Shown here: piece by piece, positions 24,344 through 32,166 of the stretch
How positions within the stretch are numbered: position 1 is the stretch's first letter
Layout: the number at the start of each line of letters is the position of its first letter
Assembly (NCBI GenBank): GCA_020726265.1
Contig: DYSZ01000021.1
Span: forward strand, 1 to 33,655
Direction: 5' to 3'
Source: Draconibacterium orientale
Lineage (GTDB): Bacteria > Bacteroidota > Bacteroidia > Bacteroidales > Prolixibacteraceae
Length of the DNA stretch: 33,655 nucleotides
Notes under the pieces: generated by a model
What the model saw: the letters and a program-made list of their open reading frames with translations, nothing else
The model's database searches: none
Told to the model about the DNA's origin: nothing
Program-made: the position numbers and the translations under genes

Positions 24344-24463
24344 AGGTTTTTTTTCACCCGCATTAAAATTTGAAATGTTATGATGGTGATGCGGAATCAT
24401 TCCGTGGGCAAGCATCATCAAAAAACGAATGAGCAACGATAGGGTGTATCCTTTGGTTTTCAC
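24344..24463 (-). pseudogene. Remnant of a small His-rich membrane-protein gene
   Basis: From GTG 24463 the minus strand reads TKGYTLSLLIRFLMMLAHGM then IPHHHHNISNFNAGEKK before running into the REP-like copy C. Short proteins with an N-terminal hydrophobic helix followed by a PHHHH motif (DUF6769-like, from memory) are found in Bacteroidota, often near metal-resistance genes. The frame continues through the repeat into RayT sequence, so the original 3' end is lost. The 160 nt upstream (24464-24624) hold nothing I recognise. Confidence 0.35.
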
Positions 24464-24624
24464 ACCGAGAAAATAGAAAATGAATTAAATGTGCTGGCGG
24501 CAATTCCATTTATCATTTATCACGATTATTTTTTACAATCCAAAAAGCAGGAATAAAACCCAGTAGCAGGAAAAGGATTTCAGTGCTTTGCCCCTGAAAC
24601 CTTCACTGCAAGAAATCTTTGATT

Positions 24625-26346
24625 TTACTGTTTTAAAAGCTTTATCACCTTGCTTTTATCGGATGCCGTTAAACGCACAAAATACAACCCGCTAACCATA
24701 TTTTTTACATCGATTTGGTTTAGCATTGCGTCGATTTTCTTTTCAAAAACAGGTTTTCCCTGGATGTTGTACACCGTAACATGGCTAAACCCATCGAGGT
24801 TGTTAATGTAAAGTACCTTGTTTACCGGGTTGGGGTAAATTGTAGTGTTCAAGTCGTCGATTGTTTCAGCAGCAGTAGGCCACTGAATGGTAACCTCCTC
24901 CAGTTTTACCTGGGCAACGGTGACATCCGAGGTCGATTTTCCCATGTCGAAAACAATGCGGGCGGCATTGTCTGTTGTCCCCGCTGTAAAAATAAAGGTG
25001 TAAACCTTAAACGTATCGGCCAGCGAAATGCCGTTGTACCCACTGTATGCCGACCATGGCGAAACGTTCATGCCAATGTATGCAGAGGCGCTGCGTGCTG
25101 TTTCGGCTTTTATTTTCACCGAAAAACGGTACTCTTTTCCCGCGGTAAGTTTCATTCCGTTTTTCACCAGTTGCACATGCCAGCTCTCGGTGCCTCCGTT
25201 GTCGATAGTTACTTTCAGCACATTGTCGGCGCGGGTGAGCGTTCCGGTGCTGGTATATTTCTGTAAAACCCAGCCATCGGTTGAGGTGGTAAAATTGCTT
25301 GTATAAATGGGTACGCCCACGTAATGGGCCGGTTCAGGCAGTTCGTTGTGCAGAAGTGCATCCACCAGAAATTGGTTCCAGGTACTTTTCGAAGGGTTAT
25401 AAACACCGAATCCTGCGCTGAATTCCCAGTAAGCCCAGCTAAACCCAACCGATTCGATATAACGCGCAATATACGTGGTCCACTTTTTCCGCGAAGTTTC
25501 GTCGGCTTTGCTGTACGCGCCAAACTCGCCGATGTGAACCGGAATGTTTTGGGTTTTTCCTAATTGTACAAGCGGTGCAAACTCGTTGCCCACCACTTCG
25601 CGTTCGGTTTCCGAGTCGTTCCAGGTTGTTCCCAGCCACGGGGTTGAACCGGAAACCCATTCAGCGCCCTGGTGTGTAAACTGAGAAGGATTGTAATAGT
25701 GAACAGTGAGAATGATATTTTCATCGTCGGGCAACTGCAGGTATGGCAAACCACCAAGTCCGCCCCAGTCGGGTGTGCCGATTAAAACAACGCGGTCGGG
25801 ATTTTCTTTTCTGATTTCGGCCAGGGCATCCACCAGAAAAACATTCCATTTCGCGGCAGTCAGATTTTCGTGTGGTTCGTTCATTATCTCAAACAACAGC
25901 GAGTCGGGGTAATTTTTAAAGTATTTCGAAATCTGGCTCCATTGCGACAGAAAACGTGCTTTTTGTCCGTCGGGGTCGGCAAACAGCGCTTCGTGATGGT
26001 GCATGTTGATGATGACGTGGAGCTTGTTGTTCAGCGCCGAATCGACAACCTGTTTTATTCGGTTCAGAAATGTGGCTGAAATTGTATAAGGTGCTGTGGC
26101 AGAACTGCGCTCTGCCGGTTCCCATCTTATGGGAATACGGACATGGTTAAATCCCTGTTGTGCAATCATTTCTGCATACTGCGGTTTCCACTGGTTGCCC
26201 CATTCAGTTTCAGAAGGAGCTTCGAACATGTTGCCGAAATTAATGCCGCGCCCGAGGCGTTGGTTTACATTGAAGGCATGTTCGCGGTTTTGCGCAAAAA
26301 GCAGTTGGGTTAAAAGGAGGAACAACAATGTAAATTTCGGTTTCAT
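24625..26346 (-). CDS. GH5 glycanase (cellulase-like) with binding module and T9SS sorting domain
   Basis: 573 residues, signal peptide MKPKFTLLFLLLTQLLFAQ. Residues ~25-335 are a glycoside hydrolase family 5 (beta/alpha)8 barrel: GRGINFGNMFE, FNHVRIPIRW, VIINMHHHE, acid/base E157 in LFEIMNEPHE, LTVHYYNP and nucleophile E274 in VHIGEFGAY, then SWAYWEFSAGFGVY. Residues ~345-490 look like a CBM4/9-type carbohydrate-binding beta sandwich. Residues ~500-573 are a type A sorting domain for the type IX secretion system (IYPNPVNKVLYI, GLYFVRLTASDKSKVIKLLK). So the enzyme is likely secreted to the cell surface and cuts beta-linked glucan or mannan; the exact substrate is unknown. It starts 11 nt after the lipoprotein hydrolase gene and is co-transcribed with it. 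Confidence 0.93.
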   Translation of the reverse strand: MKPKFTLLFLLLTQLLFAQNREHAFNVNQRLGRGINFGNMFEAPSETEWGNQWKPQYAEMIAQQGFNHVRIPIRWEPAERSSATAPYTISATFLNRIKQVVDSALNNKLHVIINMHHHEALFADPDGQKARFLSQWSQISKYFKNYPDSLLFEIMNEPHENLTAAKWNVFLVDALAEIRKENPDRVVLIGTPDWGGLGGLPYLQLPDDENIILTVHYYNPSQFTHQGAEWVSGSTPWLGTTWNDSETEREVVGNEFAPLVQLGKTQNIPVHIGEFGAYSKADETSRKKWTTYIARYIESVGFSWAYWEFSAGFGVYNPSKSTWNQFLVDALLHNELPEPAHYVGVPIYTSNFTTSTDGWVLQKYTSTGTLTRADNVLKVTIDNGGTESWHVQLVKNGMKLTAGKEYRFSVKIKAETARSASAYIGMNVSPWSAYSGYNGISLADTFKVYTFIFTAGTTDNAARIVFDMGKSTSDVTVAQVKLEEVTIQWPTAAETIDDLNTTIYPNPVNKVLYINNLDGFSHVTVYNIQGKPVFEKKIDAMLNQIDVKNMVSGLYFVRLTASDKSKVIKLLKQ

Positions 26347-26357
26347 TTGAAAAACAT

Positions 26358-27590
26358 TTAATTCGCCGAATTCAGCTCAATAAACCATGTGAATGATGCA
26401 ACCGACGCCGGAATTATTCCAGTGCTGTGACCGGCTCCGGGAATAGGCACATACTTAACCACACTGGTAGAGACTCCCTGTGCTTTAAAATCGTCAAATA
26501 GCTTTTGCGAGGTGGTTGGAGGTACGTAATTGTCAACTGTACCATGTAGCAGCAATGTAGGGATGTTTGTTTTCCATGCGGTTACGCTGTTTTTTTGCAG
26601 GCTTGTAACTACTGAGGTAAATTTAGAATTTGTTTTGTACCCGCTTAAAAATTCAGTAGTGTACAAGTCAGCGGTTTTTGTGGTAAGCTGTGCATTAATC
26701 TCATCACCCGATTTTGTGCCGTTGTATAGGTTCAAAATGCGTTCGCTGTATGGCGATTTGAAAATATCGGCAGGCAGATTAATGATATCACCCAGATTGA
26801 TGTAGCTGTTAAAAATATACCCGATGTAATAGGGCATCGGATAATTGGTTTGTGCAAGAACATAGTCGTTTACCAGGTTCAGGTCGTACGGACCGGCGCC
26901 ACAGGCACTGGCTTTCAGTTTAAATTCGTTTGAAAGGTCTGTTTCAATGGCTTTTTGCAAGGTCATGGTTGCCCAGCCACCCTGCGAGTAGCCATTTATA
27001 TAAAGGTCTTCGCTCATTTCAATTTCGAGATGATTTGAAACCAATTCATCCACAGCCCTCAACATATCAGTCACCGCCTGAACGGTTGATTCCTTGTCGA
27101 GATAAGGATGAAACATGGATTTTGAAGCACCAAAACCGAGATAATCGGGCACCGAAATAATAAATCCGGTGGATGCAATTGATTCTAAAAGCAAGTAGAG
27201 CTCGTAGTTAGGATTTACTGATGGCGCGTTGCTGTTCAGCGTATTGGTGCCATTCTGAAAACTGATAACCGGGTAGGCTCCGGCAGATACCGGAACCGAA
27301 ACAAGTCCCGAAGCAATCAACTCCTGCCCGTCGAATTTGGTTTTGTACGTGATTGTGTAAACATCGATGGCGTGTTTTACTGCGTCGGTAATGGGTTGAA
27401 TCTCTGGATAATCATCGGCTAAAAGCGCGTAAAAATCCTTGATGGTATTGGGAAAATATGAACTTTTTTTCTCGAAGCTAATAAGATATTTGTCTTCTGT
27501 TTCATCGTCGTTATTGTTTAAATCACAACCTGCAACTACCGCTGCAAATGCTAATAATGAGAGTATTTTAAATAAACCTGATTTTTTCAT
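26358..27590 (-). CDS. Lipoprotein alpha/beta hydrolase (secretory lipase/esterase-like)
   Basis: 410 residues from ATG 27590; a longer frame from TTG 27638 overlaps the promoter and is rejected. The signal peptide ends in a lipobox (AAVVAGC, lipidated Cys22) followed by an acidic, Asn/Asp-rich tether (DLNNNDDETED), which favours surface or outer-membrane anchoring. The hydrolase domain has FQNGTNTLNSN, ISVPDYLGFGAS, nucleophile elbow GYSQGGWAT, Asp in LLLHGTVDNYVPP and His in GAGHSTG. This pattern fits the secretory lipase (LIP)-type family; feruloyl or acetyl esterases of polysaccharide loci share the fold. Being the first gene of a two-gene operon with a GH5 glycanase, it may be an esterase that removes side groups from the same polymer (inference). 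Confidence 0.85.
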   Translation of the reverse strand: MKKSGLFKILSLLAFAAVVAGCDLNNNDDETEDKYLISFEKKSSYFPNTIKDFYALLADDYPEIQPITDAVKHAIDVYTITYKTKFDGQELIASGLVSVPVSAGAYPVISFQNGTNTLNSNAPSVNPNYELYLLLESIASTGFIISVPDYLGFGASKSMFHPYLDKESTVQAVTDMLRAVDELVSNHLEIEMSEDLYINGYSQGGWATMTLQKAIETDLSNEFKLKASACGAGPYDLNLVNDYVLAQTNYPMPYYIGYIFNSYINLGDIINLPADIFKSPYSERILNLYNGTKSGDEINAQLTTKTADLYTTEFLSGYKTNSKFTSVVTSLQKNSVTAWKTNIPTLLLHGTVDNYVPPTTSQKLFDDFKAQGVSTSVVKYVPIPGAGHSTGIIPASVASFTWFIELNSAN

Positions 27591-27635
27591 GGTGCTTTTG
27601 TTTGATGACTGTTTAATTCTGTTTTTCAATTGGTT

Positions 27636-27643
27636 CAAAAATA
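27636..27643 (-). promoter_or_regulatory. -7 element TATTTTTG for the hydrolase-GH5 operon
   Basis: Minus-strand TATTTTTG is an exact TAnnTTTG, 46 nt before the ATG at 27590. The -33 region reads TGTT. The remaining intergenic sequence up to the divergent ThuA gene (27644-27848) shows no further feature I can support. Confidence 0.5.
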
Positions 27644-27848
27644 CGATTTTTTACATTCTAAACAGTGTTGATCCGATTTGGTTTATCGGGGTGTTTAAAG
27701 CCGGCACAACATTTTATTGGCACAAATCGGTTTCAATAGAATGTGGAATGACCAGAATTATTATTTTTAGTCGCGGTTTGAAGTCAAACGAATTATTTTG
27801 CAGTGATAAACGATAACTAGTTGAATTAAACTTAATGCCGACAACCTG

Positions 27849-28556
27849 ATGAAACAGATTTTCTTATCCGCCATTTTCTTATTGCTTACAAATTGTGTTT
27901 TTTCGCAACCTGTTAAAATTATGCTTGTTACAGGTGGTCATGAGTTCGATACCATCCAGTTTTTCGATATGTTCGATGCACTTCAGGGAATTGAGTACGA
28001 GCATTTTCAGCAGCCAAAAGCCAACCACCTGATCGCTTCGGGGAAAACCGACGATTACGATGTACTTGTTTTTTACGACATGTGGCAAAGCATCGGCGAA
28101 TTCGAAAAGTCGGCTTATCTGAAACTCACTACCGACGGAAAACCCCTGTTGTTTCTGCATCATGCCATTGTTTCGTACCAAAACTGGCCAGAGTTTGAAA
28201 AAATACTGGGTGGAAAATATGTTGAAAAGGCGAGGGGTGTGCCGCCCGACGAACAATCGAATTACGAACACGATGTTTGGGTTTATAGTAAGGTTGAAAA
28301 TATTACTCCCGTTACAAGAGGCTTTGGCGAACTCAGGTTTTTCGATGAGATTTATGAAAACGTGCGGATTTCAGACAATGTTGTTCCGTTGCTGAAAACC
28401 CGTCACCCAAAAAGTATGGAGATAATTGCCTGGGAGAACAGGTTCAACAATTCGAAAATTGTGTACATACAACCCGGGCACGATTACCGTACTTTTGGTG
28501 ATGAAAGTTACCGGAAACTGTTGTCGCAGGCCGTTCATTACCTGGCAGAGAAATAG
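27849..28556 (+). CDS. ThuA-domain protein (trehalose-utilisation-like), secreted
   Basis: 235 residues with signal peptide MKQIFLSAIFLLLTNCVFSQ. The remainder is a ThuA-like class I glutamine-amidotransferase fold: KIMLVTGGHEFD at the start, YDVLVFYDMW, PLLFLHHAIVSYQNWPEF, GGKYVEKARGV, DEIYENVRI and VYIQPGHDYRTFG. ThuA proteins are linked to uptake or oxidation of disaccharides, but the reaction is not well established, and the catalytic Cys of amidotransferases is absent, as usual here. The gene is single, divergent from the hydrolase-GH5 operon and 221 nt upstream of an MFS transporter gene, so a role in sugar catabolism is plausible. Confidence 0.88.
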   Translation: MKQIFLSAIFLLLTNCVFSQPVKIMLVTGGHEFDTIQFFDMFDALQGIEYEHFQQPKANHLIASGKTDDYDVLVFYDMWQSIGEFEKSAYLKLTTDGKPLLFLHHAIVSYQNWPEFEKILGGKYVEKARGVPPDEQSNYEHDVWVYSKVENITPVTRGFGELRFFDEIYENVRISDNVVPLLKTRHPKSMEIIAWENRFNNSKIVYIQPGHDYRTFGDESYRKLLSQAVHYLAEK

Positions 28557-28701
28557 AAAACTATTTATATTTTATCAGATATTCAACTAATTAAGTAATG
28601 AGAATAATTTATTGTCGTGTTTTTATCCCAAACCCATGAAGGGGCTTTTGGTCTGCAACTATCTGAAATGATGGTTGATGCAGGAAGTCCCTTTTAAGGT
28701 T

Positions 28702-28713
28702 CCGAAATTTCGG
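28702..28713. repeat. 12-bp palindrome CCGAAATTTCGG
   Basis: A perfect palindrome in the ThuA-MFS intergenic region (followed by GGA), similar in form to the CCCGAA/TTCGGG palindrome at 18640-18653. No other feature was recognised in 28557-28777. Confidence 0.35.
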
Positions 28714-28777
28714 GATAGGGGTATATTGCAAAATGAAATACCACATTTAAGCATTTATTGTACTTAAAACTAAAACG

Positions 28778-30100
28778 ATGACAAAAGATGTAAACCAAAA
28801 ACGATTGTTTGTTGCAGCGAGTCTCGCGCTTGTGGTAACCGCGGTTACCTTCGCAATCAGAGCCCGTATTGAAAGTGTTTTTATCGACGATTACGGATTG
28901 ACTGCCGAACAGGTTGGCCGTGCATTCGGACCTGCATTCTGGGGTTTTGCCGTGGCCATGTTTGCCGGTGGTTATTTTATCGACATTGTAAAAACCAGAA
29001 CCATAGTTTGGATGGCATTTGCAATGCATTTGGTAGGGATTATTCTGCTGCTGATGGCCAAAGACTACACTTCACTTTTTGTTGCCAACGTGTTTATAGG
29101 GTTGGGTAACGGAAGCGTTGAAGCCGCTTGTAACCCGCTTGTAACAGCGCTTTTCCCCGAAAAGAAAACAAAAATGCTGAACCGTTTTCATGTGTGGTTC
29201 CCTGGTGGAATTGTAATTGGCAGTTTGCTGGCGGCGCTTGTAATTGACCAGCTGAATTTACCCTGGCAGGCGCTTGTGAGCCTTTTGTTTATTCCGCTGG
29301 CCATATACGGATTCCTGTTTTTCGGACAAAAAATTCCGGAAACCGAACGTGTTTCAACGGGTGTAACTTATAAAGAAATGATGCGCAATGTGGGCGCTCC
29401 GGTTACCATAACTTTGGCTGTAATTTTTATGATTCTTGTGGCTACAAACCCATCAATTTCGGCAGCTGTAACTTCAAGTTATGCTTTGCCACTCATCATT
29501 GTCGGAATCATTGCAGTCGCCATTATTATCGAAGGCCGATTGGTAAATAAAATTACATTGTTGTTCCCGTTTATCTTTTTCTGCATGTTGCTCACTGCAT
29601 CAACCGAGCTGGGCACAACACAGTGGATTAACGCCTTGTTGGCCAATAATGGAATTCACCCGATGATTATTCTCGCTGTTGTAACGGGATTAATGGCTGT
29701 GGGCCGGTTCTTTGCCGGTGGTCTGATTCACCGTTTGAACCCTCCGGGAGTTCTGTTGGGTTCGGCTGTTTTCGCGGTGGCTGGCTTGTTTTTGCTCAGC
29801 AAATCGGAAGGCCCTGTAATGACAGTGATTTCAGCAGCAGTTTTTGCTGTAGGCGTTTGTTATTTCTGGCCAACCATGATTGGCGTTGCTTCGGAGTATG
29901 TTCCGAAAAGCGGTGCGCTGGGCATGTCGATTCTGGGTGGAGCCGGTTTTGTGGCCACATCAATGGTTTTGCCGATTATGGGAAAATCAATCGAAACTTC
30001 GGGTCCGCAGGCTACACTGTTGAATATGACAGTTTTGCCAATTATTTTAGTGGTTGCTTTTATCATTCTGAATGTGATTGTAAGAAAGAAAAAAGCATAA
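28778..30100 (+). CDS. MFS transporter
   Basis: 440 residues with about twelve hydrophobic helices, starting with LFVAASLALVVTAVTFAIRA and ending with a basic tail (RKKKA). Recognisable MFS elements are FWGFAVAMFAGGYFIDIVKTR, the loop with the basic residue after helix 2, LFVANVFIGLGNGSVEAACNPLVTALFPEKK and FHVWFPGGIVIGSLLAA, a pattern found in the FHS/sugar-type MFS permeases of Bacteroidota. It is an inner-membrane secondary transporter; a sugar is the likely substrate given its neighbours (ThuA, glycoside hydrolases, sulfatase). It stands alone, ends in a strong terminator and is convergent with the GH110-sulfatase operon. Confidence 0.88.
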   Translation: MTKDVNQKRLFVAASLALVVTAVTFAIRARIESVFIDDYGLTAEQVGRAFGPAFWGFAVAMFAGGYFIDIVKTRTIVWMAFAMHLVGIILLLMAKDYTSLFVANVFIGLGNGSVEAACNPLVTALFPEKKTKMLNRFHVWFPGGIVIGSLLAALVIDQLNLPWQALVSLLFIPLAIYGFLFFGQKIPETERVSTGVTYKEMMRNVGAPVTITLAVIFMILVATNPSISAAVTSSYALPLIIVGIIAVAIIIEGRLVNKITLLFPFIFFCMLLTASTELGTTQWINALLANNGIHPMIILAVVTGLMAVGRFFAGGLIHRLNPPGVLLGSAVFAVAGLFLLSKSEGPVMTVISAAVFAVGVCYFWPTMIGVASEYVPKSGALGMSILGGAGFVATSMVLPIMGKSIETSGPQATLLNMTVLPIILVVAFIILNVIVRKKKA

Positions 30101-30119
30101 AAGAGGTGATTCTTAATAT

Positions 30120-30160
30120 CGAAAAGACTTCTTCCGGTTTCGGGAGAAGTCTTTTCGTTT
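30120..30160 (+). terminator. Terminator of the MFS gene
   Basis: CGAAAAGACTTCT (30120-30132) pairs with AGAAGTCTTTTCG (30145-30157), extended inward by TCC/GGG around a GGTTTC loop, followed by TTT. It begins 20 nt after the stop codon. The remaining sequence to 30286 has no recognised feature. Confidence 0.85.
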
Positions 30161-30286
30161 GGAGAAAGGATAGTTTTCTGTTTAGGAGAGTGCTGAAATT
30201 AAAAAAAATAGAGGGCGTATTTCATTGATTCATTGAGCCTTCAATTATTTTGGGATTCTAGCAATTTGGCATTCCTGCATTGGTTC

Positions 30287-32164
30287 CTATTCTACCTTTG
30301 CCACCAGGTTTTGTTCGGGCGAACACTTCAATTCGCTGGACGGTGTGTGCTTCAGCAGAATGTTCTTACCTAAAATTCCGCCATCAAAAGTGTTGTTTTC
30401 AATCCCGATGTTTTTGCAGCTCTCAAAAGTAAAGGTGTATTTGCGTTTGTGGTGAGGTTCAAAACGACTGCTTTTGATCAGTTTGTTGTTACTGAAACTA
30501 ATGCCGTTCACCGACTTTGCAAAAAGCACAGGGTAATCAAACGGGTGAAACTCATTCCCCGTAATCCAGATATTCCGGTGAAATTGCCCCGATTTCTCAT
30601 TCATCTCAGGGATTTCGGGATAAACAGAAATGATGCCCTCGCAAAACTGGTACGCGCTTGTGTTGCAAAGTTCAGTAAATATGTTGTTTTGAATCAGCAC
30701 GTCGGTCACAGCGCCGGATTCGTACCAGTAATTGGCGTCGCCACAAATAAGAATGGCGCTGCCGCTACTCTCAAAAACATTATTTTCAATCACCACTTTC
30801 CCAGGGGTTGAAACAAGCAGTCCGCGTGCCCGGCAACTGCCAAAATGGTTGTCTGTAACTTTCAGGTCGGGGATCCAGGTCAGGTTTTCGAGTGCGTCGC
30901 CGGCTTCAAAACCTGCCGGAACGGGTGATTTCAAAGTGAGCATGAAAGTTTCATTATCGAGCACTTTGAAACTGGCAACTTCGCCCGTTCCCAAAGTCTG
31001 CATCGAGTTGTTTTCGATAAACCCGATATTATCGTCTGCATGGCCCCAGTTTAATCCAATACTTTGTCCATGCATAAATTTGCATTTCAGTTGTTTCCCC
31101 GAAACTTCAAGCACTTTCACACTTGTGCCATGAACATTCACAGGGTCGTCCATCAAACCAGCAAATTCACAGTTTTTAATGGTTACAAGTCCGCGGCAGT
31201 TTGAAATTTGAATACCATCGTCGCCACCTCCAAAATAGCGGTTTTTTGTTTTGTTGGGAATGGCTCTGTACCCGTCGAAAGTAATGTTTTCGCTGAATTG
31301 TGCCAGCGCACCCAACCCGGTGGCATGGTACAGATTTACATTCTGAATGATGATATTTTTTGAATTCTGAATAAAGATTCCCGAATGAATCCGCTCTGCA
31401 AATCGCATCACGAGGTAATTCCCCAACGCGGGTTTACGCTCAAACGGGAAGTTGATTTCCACAATTCCGGGCAGAATATTTTCGGCAAGGTATTTTTGCC
31501 AGTCTTTTCCCAAACAGCCATTATCGCCGGTTTGCGGAACCACAAATCGACCGTCGCGGTCAAATTCCATCGTGCTTTTCCACGGTTGCAGGTTATCTAT
31601 TGTTGTTCCGAAAAAAAGTTTTCCCTCTTCAATTCTGAAAGGAAATTGTTTTACATCGATGTTTACGCGGATTGATTTTTCGTTTACTGCCAAAACCTGC
31701 GCCTGTGCAATCAGCGGTTGATTCCAGTCGATACTGATATTCCGGAGAATTATATTCTGACAATTGTCGAAAGTAAATGGCTGCATTTGTTCATGAAAAA
31801 TCAGCGTGCTGCCGTTTCCTTCAATTACCAGGTTTTTCAGGTTTTCAAACAAAAGCGCGCAATTCCGCGGATTTACATCGGTGGTGTTCGATTCGAAATA
31901 AGGTCGTTTAATGCTTTGTTCGGGGTAAAAATGCCAGATGCCACGATTAAAAACGATTACTGTTGGTTTTGTGTCGTCAGCAGTTTTCAACGCATTGTGA
32001 ATAATTTCAGTACAATCACGTTCGCGGGTTTTGTGCAGTCCGAAATCTTTCAGGTAAATAATAACCGTATCTGTTTTCTGTGGTTGAGAGGCTATTGAAA
32101 AACCAAATCCGGGAACTGATAATCCAAAGAAAATCAGCAGTAATATGAATACTGATTTCTTCAT
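30287..32164 (-). CDS. Right-handed beta-helix protein, GH110 alpha-1,3-galactosidase-like
   Basis: 625 residues with signal peptide MKKSVFILLLIFFGLSVPGFG. The body is a parallel beta helix with recurring N-I-I-I-x-N-x-x strands (KNIIIQNVNLYHATGLGALA, LVTIKNCEFAGLMDDPVNVH, KVVIENNVFESSGSAILI, ISFSNNKLI, IGIENNTF). The segments FGGGDDGIQISNC (D315/D316) and GLMDDPVNVHGTS (D339/D340) are as I recall for family GH110, which removes terminal alpha-1,3-linked galactose from blood-group-B-type and carrageenan-derived glycans; the Asp pairs are candidate catalytic acids (inference). The gene starts 2 nt after the sulfatase stop codon, so the two are translationally coupled. If not GH110 it would be another polysaccharide-active beta-helix protein. 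Confidence 0.8.
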   Translation of the reverse strand: MKKSVFILLLIFFGLSVPGFGFSIASQPQKTDTVIIYLKDFGLHKTRERDCTEIIHNALKTADDTKPTVIVFNRGIWHFYPEQSIKRPYFESNTTDVNPRNCALLFENLKNLVIEGNGSTLIFHEQMQPFTFDNCQNIILRNISIDWNQPLIAQAQVLAVNEKSIRVNIDVKQFPFRIEEGKLFFGTTIDNLQPWKSTMEFDRDGRFVVPQTGDNGCLGKDWQKYLAENILPGIVEINFPFERKPALGNYLVMRFAERIHSGIFIQNSKNIIIQNVNLYHATGLGALAQFSENITFDGYRAIPNKTKNRYFGGGDDGIQISNCRGLVTIKNCEFAGLMDDPVNVHGTSVKVLEVSGKQLKCKFMHGQSIGLNWGHADDNIGFIENNSMQTLGTGEVASFKVLDNETFMLTLKSPVPAGFEAGDALENLTWIPDLKVTDNHFGSCRARGLLVSTPGKVVIENNVFESSGSAILICGDANYWYESGAVTDVLIQNNIFTELCNTSAYQFCEGIISVYPEIPEMNEKSGQFHRNIWITGNEFHPFDYPVLFAKSVNGISFSNNKLIKSSRFEPHHKRKYTFTFESCKNIGIENNTFDGGILGKNILLKHTPSSELKCSPEQNLVAKVE

Positions 32165-32166
32165 TA

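Noticed and set aside
24781-25266. 161-residue plus-strand open frame
   Set aside because: It is antisense to the strongly supported GH5 gene, with no start context and no family resemblance.
27591-27638. TTG extension of the lipoprotein hydrolase
   Set aside because: It overlaps the promoter, and the lipobox signal peptide starts at ATG 27590.
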